64,000 nt of DNA from Bradyrhizobium algeriense (GCF_003062295.1 NZ_PYCN01000018.1:62001-126000), one strand, 5' to 3'. Positions 25,635 through 34,623 are shown, counted from the first letter of the stretch. The notes: generated by a model not told the origin, from the letters alone. Translations and numbers: made by a program.

Positions 25635-26012
25635 ATGGCGAAGAAGAGTAAGAAGGGCAAGAAGGCTAAGAAGGCTAAGAAGGCCAAGAAGGCCGTAGTG
25701 GCGAAGAAGAAGTCCGCCAAGAAGGCGTCAAAGAAGGCCGCGAAGAAATCGGCGAAGAAGGCTGCCAAGAAGGGCGCAAAGAAATCCGCCAAGAAGGCCG
25801 CCAAGAAGTCAAAGGCTGCCGCACCGAAGAAGGCTGCAAAGAGCCCGGCGAAGAAAAAGAAGGCTGCCAAGCCCGCCGCGCCCAAGGCGGAGCCCGCGAT
25901 GGCCGCGCAAGAGCCGGAGCCCGCGCCTGCACCGGCGCCGAGCTGGGCTACCCCGGAACCGTCCGCACCCTCATGGGGGTCCGGCTCGTCCAACGGCGGC
26001 GACCACAACTAG
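25635..26012 (+). CDS. Histone H1-like lysine/alanine-rich protein
   Basis: 125 aa. Residues 2-80 consist almost entirely of Lys, Ala and Ser in AKK/KKA-type repeats (e.g. AKKAAKKSAKK), like eukaryotic H1 tails and bacterial Hc1/AlgP-like proteins. The last 40 residues switch to Pro/Glu/Ala (EPEPAPAPAPSW) and end GGDHN with no positive charge. Expected to bind DNA or RNA nonspecifically and compact nucleoid regions. AGGAGG precedes the ATG and a strong terminator follows, so it is a single-gene unit. The repeats make the coding strand nearly all purine. Confidence 0.85.
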   Translation: MAKKSKKGKKAKKAKKAKKAVVAKKKSAKKASKKAAKKSAKKAAKKGAKKSAKKAAKKSKAAAPKKAAKSPAKKKKAAKPAAPKAEPAMAAQEPEPAPAPAPSWATPEPSAPSWGSGSSNGGDHN

Positions 26013-26041
26013 ACGGTCGCCTGCTGGAATAACGTTTCTAG

Positions 26042-26072
26042 AGGCCGCAGCGTCCAGCGCTGCGGCCTTTTT
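26042..26072 (+). terminator. Intrinsic terminator of the histone-like gene
   Basis: AGGCCGCAGCG and CGCTGCGGCCT arms, 5-base loop, followed by a T-run (TTTTT). Lies 30 bp after the stop. Confidence 0.92.
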
Positions 26073-26271
26073 CGTGCGGGCTGTTTCGTGAGGCTGTCCC
26101 GAGCGACCGGAGCCGTATTTTCACGGGAAGGTTGATTCGCAAAAAAGCGTCCTCCGGTATTTCGCCGCTGCTGCTTTTTTCAGTTCCGCATGTCGCCCTG
26201 ACAGCACGAAACCCTAAAAATTGTTGTGAGAATGCAACACACGCGGAGAAGATTTATCGAAATGGTCAGAA

Positions 26272-26303
26272 CGCCTAAAAAGGCGGCACATGCTTGCCTT
26301 TTT
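26272..26303 (+). promoter_or_regulatory. Two mutually exclusive hairpins in the porin leader region
   Basis: The 414-bp gap 26013-26426 holds the terminator above and this element. Hairpin 1 is CGCCT-AAAA-AGGCG (26272-26285). Hairpin 2 pairs AAAAAGGC (26277-26284) with GCCTTTTT (26296-26303) and runs into a T-tract, so it looks like an intrinsic terminator. The shared AGGC strand means only one can form. About 125 bp before the porin start; could be an attenuator or the end of a small RNA. I see nothing else definite in the gap. Confidence 0.4.
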
Positions 26304-26426
26304 TGCTTCACGATCGTGATGCCGCAGACCACTGTGTGACCACGTTAAGACATTTGGCCGCAGTCGGTTGTCGTTTGCCCTGGGGGGCCGGAACGGGACT
26401 GTCAAGAAGGGTGGATGGGGATCGTC

Positions 26427-27440
26427 ATGAAGAAACTGGTTTTGTTAGCAACGGCGCTGGCAATGGTATCGGGTTCGGCTCTCGCTGCGGATCTGCGGGT
26501 AAAGGCCGTCAAGGCGCCGCCGCCGCCGGCCTTCGATCCCTGGGATTTCGCCTTCGGCGGCGGCATCACCAATGACTACATTTTCCGCGGCATCACCCAG
26601 TCCAATCACAAGCCCTCGGTCAACGTTTATTTCGAGCCGCGCTACAACGTCACCAAGGACTTCCAGCTCTATGTCGGCGTGGGCGGCGCGAGCATCTCGT
26701 TCCCGAACCGCGCGGCGGCTGAAGTCGACGCTTACGGCGGTGCCCGCCTGACCGTTGGGCAATTCGCCTTCGACGTCGGCGCTTGGGGCTACATGTATCC
26801 GGGTGGCACTTGCTATTATGGTGGCGGCGCTACCACCGATTTCGCCGGAGTTCCGCTCAGCCTCGAATGCCAGGCGAACACGCTGCTCAACCTCAACGTC
26901 ATCAAGAAGGACCTCAGCTTCTTCGAGGTCTACGGCAAGGTGAACTACACCTTCAACGACAACTTCTCGCTGGGCGGCAACGTCTATTATACGCCGAGCT
27001 TCCTCAACAGCGGCGCCGAAGGCACCTACGCTTCGATCGTCGGCAAGGCGATCGCGCCGAGCGCCTGGTTCGGCGCCAGCGGCATCGGCATGTACGTGTC
27101 GGGTGAGTTCGGCCGTCAGTGGCTGGGTACATCAGACTCGTTCTACGGGACGGCGCTCTTCCCCAACGGCATCAACTACGCCGACTACAACACCTGGAAC
27201 GTCGGCATCGGCTTCACCTACAAGGTGTTCACGCTGGACTTCCGTTACTCCGACACCAACCTGTCGAAGGGCGATTGCAACGCCTTCACCAGCGACTTCT
27301 CGGCTCGCGGCAACCTCACGGTATCGTCGGGTACTTTCGTGACCCCGATCAATCCGTCGGGCGTGGGTTCGAACTGGTGCGGCGCGGCCGGTATCGTCAA
27401 GCTGTCGGCTGACCTGACCGCGATGACCAACCTGAAGTAA
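26427..27440 (+). CDS. TorF-type putative porin (Gcw_chp family)
   Basis: 337 aa outer-membrane beta-barrel. Signal peptide at residues 1-20 (ALAMVSGSALA). Family start FAFGGGITNDYIFRGITQSNHKP near 40 is typical of the TorF/Gcw_chp group; alternating aromatic strands continue to the end (e.g. FQLYVGVGGASI, VGIGFTYKVFTLDFRYSDT). ATG 26427 or 26415 are both possible; 26427 has GGGGA just upstream. Single gene bounded by a strong terminator. Substrate unknown. Confidence 0.85.
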   Translation: MKKLVLLATALAMVSGSALAADLRVKAVKAPPPPAFDPWDFAFGGGITNDYIFRGITQSNHKPSVNVYFEPRYNVTKDFQLYVGVGGASISFPNRAAAEVDAYGGARLTVGQFAFDVGAWGYMYPGGTCYYGGGATTDFAGVPLSLECQANTLLNLNVIKKDLSFFEVYGKVNYTFNDNFSLGGNVYYTPSFLNSGAEGTYASIVGKAIAPSAWFGASGIGMYVSGEFGRQWLGTSDSFYGTALFPNGINYADYNTWNVGIGFTYKVFTLDFRYSDTNLSKGDCNAFTSDFSARGNLTVSSGTFVTPINPSGVGSNWCGAAGIVKLSADLTAMTNLK

Positions 27441-27461
27441 GATCTTCCTGTCGAAGGCGAG

Positions 27462-27491
27462 GGGGCGGCAGAGCGATCTGCCGCCCCTTTT
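27462..27491 (+). terminator. Intrinsic terminator of the porin gene
   Basis: GGGGCGGCAGA and TCTGCCGCCCC arms with a GCGA loop, then TTTTCTTTT. Lies 21 bp after the stop. Confidence 0.93.
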
Positions 27492-27507
27492 CTTTTGGGT
27501 GGAGCCG

Positions 27508-28020
27508 ATGAAACGGGATTGGCGGCGCGCGGTTCGGAAAGCGATCTCCCGCAACGATGACCGCAGCGTCGTGGCGGGCGCGGTCGCTGGCCTCGGCGGC
27601 GCGATCGCCATCGGCGTCATGGAATTGTTCTCGTTCGCCGCGCATTACCCGCTCGCGGTTATCCCGTTCGCCACCTCGATCGTGCTGGTGATCGGCTCGC
27701 CGGACGTCGAGCCGGCGCAGCCGCGCGCTTTGATCGGCGGCCACGTGATATCGGCGCTGGTCGGCCTCGCCGTGCTGAAGCTGACCGGGCCGCAGGCCTG
27801 GGCCGCGGCCGCAGCCGTCGGCCTTGCCATTCTGGCGATGTACGTGACCGGGACGTTTCACCCGCCGGCCGGCATCAACCCGCTGCTGGTGGTATCAGGC
27901 AATCTGCCCTCGACGTTCCTGCTGGCGCCGGTGCTTGCCGGCGCGCTGCTTTTGACCGCGTTCTGCTATCTCTGGCACCGCGGGGTACGCCGCCAGCCAT
28001 GGCCGCGGCGCTGGTGGTAG
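27508..28020 (+). CDS. HPP family membrane protein
   Basis: 170 aa with four hydrophobic segments (about residues 24-48, 50-68, 82-110, 130-155). The eponymous motif is FHPPAGINPLL near 118, as in HPP-family proteins; some plant members are chloroplast nitrite transporters. ATG 27508 follows GGAG; GTG 27499 is in frame. It lies 17 bp after the porin terminator and may have a promoter inside that stem region or rely on read-through. Confidence 0.85.
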   Translation: MKRDWRRAVRKAISRNDDRSVVAGAVAGLGGAIAIGVMELFSFAAHYPLAVIPFATSIVLVIGSPDVEPAQPRALIGGHVISALVGLAVLKLTGPQAWAAAAAVGLAILAMYVTGTFHPPAGINPLLVVSGNLPSTFLLAPVLAGALLLTAFCYLWHRGVRRQPWPRRWW

Positions 28021-28028
28021 AGAAGATC

Positions 28029-28177
28029 GTAGCCTGGAGTAGCCAACGGGTCGCGCGAATGCGCGCCCAGCGACGAGCGCAATTGCGCTCGCGCAGGGAT
28101 GACAGGCTCCGCGAAATCCGGGGCCACTCGCAAGCGGATGTACTTTCCCGGATTGCGCTTCGCTCCATCCGGGCTAC
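28029..28177. repeat. Palindromic intergenic repeat, type C (copy 1)
   Basis: 149 bp. Begins GTAGCCTGGAG and ends CTCCATCCGGGCTAC; contains CGACGAGCGCAATTGCGCTC and ATTGCGCTTCGCTCC. It is closely similar over most of its length to 55540-55690. Lies between two convergent genes. Confidence 0.85.
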
Positions 28178-28181
28178 GGGT

Positions 28182-29927
28182 CTATGTCGTTCGTGCGGTC
28201 GGCTTTTCGTCCCGTAGCGCAAACCGTTCGCCATCGCGCACCAGGCTGACATTGCGCTGATGGAAGGCATCCAGTGTCGAGCGATGGCCGATCGAGACGA
28301 TGGTGGTCGCCGGCAATTTCTTCTCGAGCAGTTGATACAGTGCTGCTTCCGAAGGTTCGTCGAGCGACGCCGTCGCTTCGTCCAGGAACAAATACTGCGG
28401 CGTGTGTAGCAGCGCGCGGGTCAGTCCAAGGCGCTGCTGTTCTCCGAGCGAGAGCGTCCGGTTCCAGTGCCCATGTTCGCCGAGTTGCGATGCGAGCTTC
28501 GGCAGTCCGGCCTGCTCCAGCGCGTCGGCGATTTGAGCGTCGGTGAATGTCCCTTCCTTGGCAGGGTACTCGATCGCGCCTCGCAACGATCCGGTCGGGA
28601 AATACGGTCGCTGCGGCAGCATCATCATTGTTGCCCCGGCCGGAATCGAAATCGAGCCGGTCCCGAACGGCCAGATGCCGGCAATGGCACGGAACAGCGT
28701 GGATTTGCCGGAGCCCGAGGGCCCGGTCACCAGCGTGCGCTCGCCCTTGCGCAAACTCAGTCCGCTCGCGTTCACCAGCGGCGTTCCGTTCGGCAGCCGC
28801 AGCGCCAGCTCCTTGAGGTCGACGGCGCCGTCGCCTGCCTCGGTAACGTGAATTCGGTCATCGCGGGTGGCGAGTTCTCCTGCCGATGTGATTCCTGCCT
28901 CGAACCCGTCGAGGCGGTTGACCACGGCCTGCCACTCCGCCAGTTGGCGGTAGATGGTGATGAAGAACGAAAGCGCGCCCTGCACGTTCGAAAACGCCGA
29001 TGCGGTTTGCATCATGCCGCCTAGCTGGATCTTCTCGGCGAAATAGGCCGGTGCCACCAGCACGTAGGGGAAGACCACTGAAGCCTGATTGTAGCTCGCC
29101 GTGAATGCCGTAATCTTCTTGGTCCGGCTCATGATGGCGAGCCAGTTCTCCACCACGCGTCCGAAGCGAACGAGCAGGCGCTCACGCTCGGCCTGCTCAC
29201 CGTGCAGCAGCGCGATCTGCTCGGAATTTTCGCGCACGCGCACCAGGTTGAACCGAAAATCCGCTTCATATTGCTGCTGCCGGAAATCGAGGCCCACCAG
29301 CGGCCAGCCGATCAGATGCGTCAGGATGGTGCCGAGCACCGAATAGATCAACGCGCCCCAGACCAAGTAGCCTGGGATCGCAAAGTCCTGACCAAACAGA
29401 TGCAGCGGCGCGGCGTTCGAAAGCCCCCATAGGATGCCGACAAAGGATGCCAGCGTAACGATCGAGTTCAGCAATCCCAAGCCAATGTTGAGCGTGCGAT
29501 CGACGAACAGCTTGACGTCGTCGGTCATGCGCTGGTCGGGGTTGTCGGCCGCGTCGCCCTGAAGCTGCATCCGATAATGATTGGCCTGATGCAGCCACTC
29601 ACCGAGATATTGCGCGGTCATCCAGCGCCGCCAGCGGATCTGCAGCCATTGATTGAGATAGAGCTGATAGACCGCCAGCACGACAAAGATGCTGACAACG
29701 ACGCAGAAATAGATGATCTCGCTGACGAAGGAGTCCCAGTTGCGATCCCCCAGCGCGTTGTAGAAGCGGGCGTTCCATTGGTTGATCAGGACGTTGATGC
29801 CGACGATCGCAAGCTCGATAGCGATAACCGCGGCCAGCAATCCGCGGCCGGCCCATTTGTCTTCGGAGCGGAAATAGGGGGCGGAGATGCGCCACACCGT
29901 GGCGAGCGTTGGGCGGAGGTTGTTCAC
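28182..29927 (-). CDS. ABC transporter, fused permease-ATPase, ABC_membrane_2 (YddA/SbmA-BacA-like)
   Basis: 581 aa half-transporter of the ABC_membrane_2 type (YddA-like, related to BacA/SbmA). N-terminal membrane domain with about five to six helices in residues 25-330 and the family block LNQWLQIRWRRWMTAQYLGEW near 92. The C-terminal ATPase has Walker A GPSGSGKST near 398, signature LSLGEQQRLGL near 483 and Walker B YLFLDEATASLDE. Probably a homodimer moving peptides, fatty acyl-CoA or cobalamin-like cargo. GTG start, GGAG upstream. Monocistronic and convergent with the HPP gene. Confidence 0.88.
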   Translation of the reverse strand: MNNLRPTLATVWRISAPYFRSEDKWAGRGLLAAVIAIELAIVGINVLINQWNARFYNALGDRNWDSFVSEIIYFCVVVSIFVVLAVYQLYLNQWLQIRWRRWMTAQYLGEWLHQANHYRMQLQGDAADNPDQRMTDDVKLFVDRTLNIGLGLLNSIVTLASFVGILWGLSNAAPLHLFGQDFAIPGYLVWGALIYSVLGTILTHLIGWPLVGLDFRQQQYEADFRFNLVRVRENSEQIALLHGEQAERERLLVRFGRVVENWLAIMSRTKKITAFTASYNQASVVFPYVLVAPAYFAEKIQLGGMMQTASAFSNVQGALSFFITIYRQLAEWQAVVNRLDGFEAGITSAGELATRDDRIHVTEAGDGAVDLKELALRLPNGTPLVNASGLSLRKGERTLVTGPSGSGKSTLFRAIAGIWPFGTGSISIPAGATMMMLPQRPYFPTGSLRGAIEYPAKEGTFTDAQIADALEQAGLPKLASQLGEHGHWNRTLSLGEQQRLGLTRALLHTPQYLFLDEATASLDEPSEAALYQLLEKKLPATTIVSIGHRSTLDAFHQRNVSLVRDGERFALRDEKPTARTT

Positions 29928-30220
29928 AGATCACCGTCTCCGGAAATGGGGCTTAAAGCCCTGAAGGGATGGAGGAATCAGGTTCTACTACTAAGGTTAT
30001 GGAATTGGCTGCCTGCGGCGACTTGTCGCGGCTTCCGGCCAGACCCTAGCATGGCTGTGACGGCGAGGGGCGGCGGCCATCGAACTTCGCGAGGTTGTGA
30101 GCGTTGGCGATGCCAAGGCGGCTCAACCCCGCTTTTCCACGGTTGTTCCCGCGAATCGCTCAACTCGTGTCTGGCCATCCACGCTGGCGGGCGCGCCAAT
30201 AACAATGTGGGAGAACCGCA

Positions 30221-31885
30221 ATGTGGGACCAGCACTATAATCCGCTTGGCAACGCTGCGCTGTCGACGATCGCTGCCGCCGTGCCTGTGGTCACGCTGCT
30301 GGTGCTGATCGCCAGCGGCAAGGTCAAGGCGCACCTCGCGGCCATCATCGCGCTGGTCGTTGCCAACGTCATCACCATCGCCATCTTCACCATGCCCGCC
30401 GGCATGTCGATCCGCGCCTCGCTGCTCGGCGTCGTCATCGGCTTCTTTCCGATCGGCTGGATCGTGCTCAACGTCATCTTTCTCTACCGCATCACGGTCG
30501 AGACCGGCCGGTTTGAGCTGCTGCAGCGGGCGATCGGCGGCGTCACCACCGATCGCCGGCTGCAACTGCTTTTGATCGCGTTCGCGTTCGGTGCGTTCTT
30601 CGAAGGCGCGTCCGGCTTCGGCACGCCGGTCGCGATCACGGGCGCCGTCCTGATCGGCCTCGGCTTCTCGCCGCTGGCAGCCTCCGGACTTTCGCTGATC
30701 GCCAACACCGCGCCCGTCGCCTATGGCGCGCTCGGCACGCCGATCCAGGGGCTGGCGTCGGTGACTGGCCTCGATCCCTATGTGCTCGGCGCGATGGTCG
30801 GACGGCAATTGCCGTTCTTCTCGCTGATCGTGCCGTTCTGGCTGATCTGGGCGTTCGCCGGTTTTCGCGGCATGATCACGATCTGGCCGGCCATCCTCGT
30901 CACCGGCGTATCCTTCGCGGTCCCGCAATTCGTGATCTCGAACTTCATCAATCCGTGGATCGTCGATATCGGCGCGTCGCTGATCTCGATGGGCTGCCTG
31001 ATCTTGTTCCTCAAGGTGTGGCAGCCGCGTGAACTCTGGACCTCTCCGGCGCTGCGCGGAAAAGATGAATCGGCTGCGACCATGAAGCCCGCCAAGCCGC
31101 TGGATACGAAGAAGCTCAGCCAGGCGCAGCTCTGGAGCGCGTTGCTGCCGTGGATCATCGTCTGCGTCGTGATGCTGATCTGGGGCACTGGCGCGTTCAA
31201 GAACTGGGCGAATTCGATCTTCGTCTGGAAGTATCAGGTGCCCGAGCTGCACAACATGATCAACAAGGTGCCGCCGGTAGCCGCGAAGCCGACGCCCGAG
31301 GCCGCGCTGTTCGACTTCACCTATCTGTCCTTCACCGGGACCGGCATGCTGATCGCCGCTGTTATTTCCGGTTTCCTGATGGGCTTCTCGCCCGCGAAGA
31401 TGATCGGCGAATATGGCCGCACCATCCGCCTGTGCGCGATCTCGCTGATCACGATCTCGGCGATGCTCGCGATCGGCACGCTGACGCGGCTCTCCGGTGT
31501 CGACGCCACGCTCGGCCTCGCCTTTGCCGCCACCGGCGTGCTGTATCCCTTCTTCGGCACGCTGCTCGGCTGGCTCGGCGTGGCGCTGACGGGATCGGAC
31601 ACCGCGTCCAACGTGCTGTTCGGCAATCTGCAAAGGATCACCGCCGAACAGCTCGGCCTGTCGCCGGTGCTGATGGCCGCCGCCAACTCTTCCGGCGGCG
31701 TCATGGGCAAGATGATCGACGCGCAATCCATCGTCGTCGCCTCGACCGCAACCAACTGGTACGGCCACGAGGGCTCGATCCTGCGTTATGTGTTTCTGCA
31801 TTCGATCGTGCTGGCCTGCCTCGTCGGCGTGCTGGTGACGCTGCAGGCCTACGTCCATCCGTTCACGATGATGGTGCTGAAGTAG
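30221..31885 (+). CDS. lldP: L-lactate/glycolate permease (LctP family)
   Basis: 554 aa with about 12-14 hydrophobic segments. Family blocks: LIAFAFGAFFEGASGFGTPVAI-type segment near 115-140, ANTAPVAYGALGTPI near 160, TGTGMLIAAVISGF near 370, and SDTASNVLFGNLQ near 455. LctP proteins import L-lactate; the GlcA branch imports glycolate and D-lactate, so it could feed GlcDEF encoded 5 kb upstream. ATG 30221 follows GGGAGAA. The 293-bp gap upstream shows no gene. A terminator follows. Confidence 0.92.
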   Translation: MWDQHYNPLGNAALSTIAAAVPVVTLLVLIASGKVKAHLAAIIALVVANVITIAIFTMPAGMSIRASLLGVVIGFFPIGWIVLNVIFLYRITVETGRFELLQRAIGGVTTDRRLQLLLIAFAFGAFFEGASGFGTPVAITGAVLIGLGFSPLAASGLSLIANTAPVAYGALGTPIQGLASVTGLDPYVLGAMVGRQLPFFSLIVPFWLIWAFAGFRGMITIWPAILVTGVSFAVPQFVISNFINPWIVDIGASLISMGCLILFLKVWQPRELWTSPALRGKDESAATMKPAKPLDTKKLSQAQLWSALLPWIIVCVVMLIWGTGAFKNWANSIFVWKYQVPELHNMINKVPPVAAKPTPEAALFDFTYLSFTGTGMLIAAVISGFLMGFSPAKMIGEYGRTIRLCAISLITISAMLAIGTLTRLSGVDATLGLAFAATGVLYPFFGTLLGWLGVALTGSDTASNVLFGNLQRITAEQLGLSPVLMAAANSSGGVMGKMIDAQSIVVASTATNWYGHEGSILRYVFLHSIVLACLVGVLVTLQAYVHPFTMMVLK

Positions 31886-31903
31886 GCGCTATCGACGGTC
31901 AGC

Positions 31904-31937
31904 CAAAAATCCCTGCGGCCCGCCGCCGGGATTTTTT
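31904..31937 (+). terminator. Intrinsic terminator of the permease gene
   Basis: AAAAATCCC and GGGATTTTT arms with a nested GCGG/CCGC inner stem, followed by TTTTTT. Lies 19 bp after the stop. Confidence 0.85.
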
Positions 31938-32028
31938 GTCGGTGCGGCCTTTGTGCTTCTAGCCAACGGCGGACTTGTCCAATAGAACGGCGCGCGGCGG
32001 TGGGGTCTGGTATTTTTCGAGAGGTTGC

Positions 32029-32445
32029 ATGATTTCATTCGCAGGTATGGCGCGGGCAGGCATTGCTTCGCTCTTGCTGATCGGGGCGGCCTTGCCGTTC
32101 AGCCCGGCCTTCGCCGATGACGGCTTTCCGTTCGGAACGGAAATGCAGCTCGACGTGGATCGTCAGCGCGGGTCGAAGCGGATTCCCAATCTCGATATCG
32201 GCGACAAGGGCGAGGTGATCCTCGAACTTTGGTGCAAGGGCGGCAAGGGCCAGTTCTCGGTCGCGGGCAATACCGTGATCTTCGTTCCCGGCGCGATGGA
32301 GAACCGCACTTGTCCGTCGGATCGCGCGCAACAGGATGAAGAACTGATTGCTGCGCTGGCCGAAGCGGGCACCTGGAAGCGGCAGGGTGATTTCGTGTCG
32401 TTCATCGGCGCGAAGACGCTGCGGTTTCGCATCAATACGAACTAG
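32029..32445 (+). CDS. META-like periplasmic protein
   Basis: 138 aa with a signal peptide (residues 1-26, ending PAFA). The mature part has ALDVDRQRGSKRIPNLDI-type strands, a WCKGGKGQFSVAGNTVIFVPG core and LIAALAEAGTWKRQGDFVSF, resembling META/HslJ-type small beta proteins. Two Cys may form a disulfide. ATG 32029 follows GAGAGG; the frame upstream is open but unsupported. Convergent with the next gene with a 13-bp gap. Confidence 0.65.
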   Translation: MISFAGMARAGIASLLLIGAALPFSPAFADDGFPFGTEMQLDVDRQRGSKRIPNLDIGDKGEVILELWCKGGKGQFSVAGNTVIFVPGAMENRTCPSDRAQQDEELIAALAEAGTWKRQGDFVSFIGAKTLRFRINTN

Positions 32446-32458
32446 GTCGGAAGCTCGT

Positions 32459-33148
32459 TTACTGCGTCGCGATCAATCCGCTGGCGGTGGCAATGACCCA
32501 GCGGTTGCCCCAGCGCACGATGGACTCCACGCGTCCTAGCCCGGGAATGGTGTCGCCGCGTGCGGCCATCCGGATTCCGTCAGGACCTTCGAGAACAGCG
32601 GTGCCGTCCCGAACATCAACAACCGTCCAGCCGGGAATCGTCGCCGGCTTGGTTTCCGGTGTCGCCACCAAGGGCTGCCGCATCGCGATCGCGGCGGCCG
32701 AAGGGCCCGCATTTGCCTGGGAGGCCGGGCCCGCAGACGGGCGTGCACCGCCCTGCAACAGGGCGGACGGTTTTGGAATGCTTCCGACAATGACGGGCGA
32801 ATCCGACGCGGAGGCCGTCTTTCGAGCGCCTTCAATCCTGCCGCTCGATCGTGCCTCGGAAATTCGCGGCGCGGGCGTTTCTTTCTGCGCTAGTTCCACA
32901 AGACCGAGCTCGCTTGCGAACTCGGGCCAGTTCAGGCCGCCGGCCCATCCCAGTCCAAAGCTTGCCACCAGTGCGACAGTGACCAGCACAGCGGCGCGTG
33001 CCCGATCGCCAAACGGCTCCCGTACCACCAATACGTCGTCGCGATCGGATTTCAGGAAATTCCACCGGCTCGCGGGTTGCTCCGGCCGCCGGCCGTCAAG
33101 CACATTCCCCGACCAAATTTCAAAGGTACTCGGCTCGCGGTCTTGCAT
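32459..33148 (-). CDS. Single-pass membrane protein with a PilP/GspC-like C-terminal segment
   Basis: 229 aa. One transmembrane helix (about residues 51-73) follows a 50-residue cytoplasmic start; a low-complexity Pro/Ala/Ser linker spans 85-160. The C-terminal 65 residues (WTVVDVRDGTAVLEGPDGIR, GDTIPGLGRVESIVRWG, IATASGLI) resemble the small beta domain of GspC or PilP-like proteins. No secretion genes are nearby. ATG 33148 is used; a TTG four codons upstream is possible. Function unknown. Confidence 0.6.
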   Translation of the reverse strand: MQDREPSTFEIWSGNVLDGRRPEQPASRWNFLKSDRDDVLVVREPFGDRARAAVLVTVALVASFGLGWAGGLNWPEFASELGLVELAQKETPAPRISEARSSGRIEGARKTASASDSPVIVGSIPKPSALLQGGARPSAGPASQANAGPSAAAIAMRQPLVATPETKPATIPGWTVVDVRDGTAVLEGPDGIRMAARGDTIPGLGRVESIVRWGNRWVIATASGLIATQ

Positions 33149-33305
33149 GGCGTGACCCAATTTTCGGTGAACCGATGATGTTCCCGGAAGCTGAATCGAA
33201 TCTTAACAATCAAAGCCCGGGACCAGATCATTTGCACACTGGTCCGCGATGAGGGCATTGATACGCGCGCAGCCTGCCAGCCGCCCTATCGTGCCGGCCT
33301 GCGGA

Positions 33306-34508
33306 TCACTTCCACACCGACTTGTCCGCGTCCCAGCGCTGGCCCTTGAACTCTTTTGCCAGCGCCTCGACCGAACCATTGTCATCCTTCGGTTCGCCGC
33401 CTTCCTCGTCGCCGGTGGACTCTTCCGACAGGTTCAGCTTGGGGCCGGTGCCTTCATCTGCGGTGGTGATCACCGGGCTCGAGATCCACAGCATCAGCCT
33501 GTCGGACGCGCCCGGTTTGTCCGGCGAGACCAGCGCGGTGACTTCGATACTTTCGGTCAGCGCGAGCGGCGGATAGACCGGGCTCGGCCGCTTCAAGGTC
33601 AATGTCAGTTTTCCGGTATTGGCGTCCCAGTCGGCGCCCGCCGCCTTGGCAGCCAGCGTTTTGGCCAGCACGCCCGATATCGCCGACGCGATCTTGTCCT
33701 TGTTGATCTTGTCGCCGTCGCGCCATTCGGCCGCCGCAAAACGGATGGTGCGGTCCATCTCGACGCTGCCGCTGGTCCATCCCGCCGCGACCACGCCCGG
33801 CATCGATTTGGCCTTCGCAATCAGCGCGGCCGTGCGCTCCGGATCGGCCGTGAGGTTGATGGTCTGCTCGCCGGCGCGCAGCGCATCGCAGGAGATCGAA
33901 AGGCTCGAGAGTCCGACCTCGACGGCTTCGCCCTTCAGGCTTTTGAGGAAATCCAGCGCGGCGTCGAGCTTGACCCGCACGCCGAACGCCTCCGGCGAAA
34001 CGTCGGTAAAATCCTTCGGCGCCGGCGTGATGCCGTCGTCGCTGGTCTGGTTGTCGAGGAATTCCTTCTCGCTGAGATCGGAATTATCCGTCGAGGTCAC
34101 TTCGGTCACGGTCTGGCCAATCGAGATCTGGCCGCGGAATTCGAAGGTGTCGCCGACAGGCTTACGCGACAGCTTGACGATGACCGGCTGCTTGTCACCG
34201 AGGCTCTGCGTGGTGCCCGTCAGGTTATGCCCGTTGAGGACGGCGAGATTGGCGACGAAGCGGTCCTTGCGGTCGGAGCCCTTCGCGACGGGGTAGCAGA
34301 CGTCGAGGGTAGCTGCGATGACGTTCTTGCCCTGCCGGGTTTCCTTCAGGATGACGTCGGCATTGCCGTCCATCAGGCCGTCGATCGCGGTGAAATAGCG
34401 CGTTTCGGTCGCGCCCGGCGCTGTCTTGGAGGGAAGTTTCATCTGGGCGAAAGCGAGGCCCGGGGAGACCGTGACCAGACCGAGCAGGAGAAGGAACCGC
34501 GCGCGCAT
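33306..34508 (-). CDS. Secreted protein of unknown function
   Basis: 400 aa with a signal peptide (residues 1-21, MRARFLLLLG...AFAQ). No family recognised. Mostly polar beta-type sequence, for example TRYFTAIDGLMDGNADVILKET near 36, VSPEAFGVRVKLDAALDFLKSL near 175, and an acidic region STGDEEGGEPKDDNGS near 365 before a basic end. ATG 34508 follows AGGGAA; the 213-base extension upstream overlaps the groEL terminator region and is not coding. Lies downstream of groEL on the same strand but beyond its terminator. Confidence 0.7.
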   Translation of the reverse strand: MRARFLLLLGLVTVSPGLAFAQMKLPSKTAPGATETRYFTAIDGLMDGNADVILKETRQGKNVIAATLDVCYPVAKGSDRKDRFVANLAVLNGHNLTGTTQSLGDKQPVIVKLSRKPVGDTFEFRGQISIGQTVTEVTSTDNSDLSEKEFLDNQTSDDGITPAPKDFTDVSPEAFGVRVKLDAALDFLKSLKGEAVEVGLSSLSISCDALRAGEQTINLTADPERTAALIAKAKSMPGVVAAGWTSGSVEMDRTIRFAAAEWRDGDKINKDKIASAISGVLAKTLAAKAAGADWDANTGKLTLTLKRPSPVYPPLALTESIEVTALVSPDKPGASDRLMLWISSPVITTADEGTGPKLNLSEESTGDEEGGEPKDDNGSVEALAKEFKGQRWDADKSVWK

Positions 34509-34623
34509 ATGAAATTCCCTGAAACGATGGAATTGGCAGGGGTCGTAAGTAGCAAACCCCGGCGGCGTTTTCGAGCCAAGCACGTCCGGAACCGATCGGG
34601 CGCGCTTCATTGCCAAAAAAGCC

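Noticed and set aside
29978..31858. 626-codon frame antisense to the lactate permease
   Set aside because: Low-complexity Arg/Asp/Gln/His translation is typical of the shadow of a hydrophobic gene; no protein-like features.
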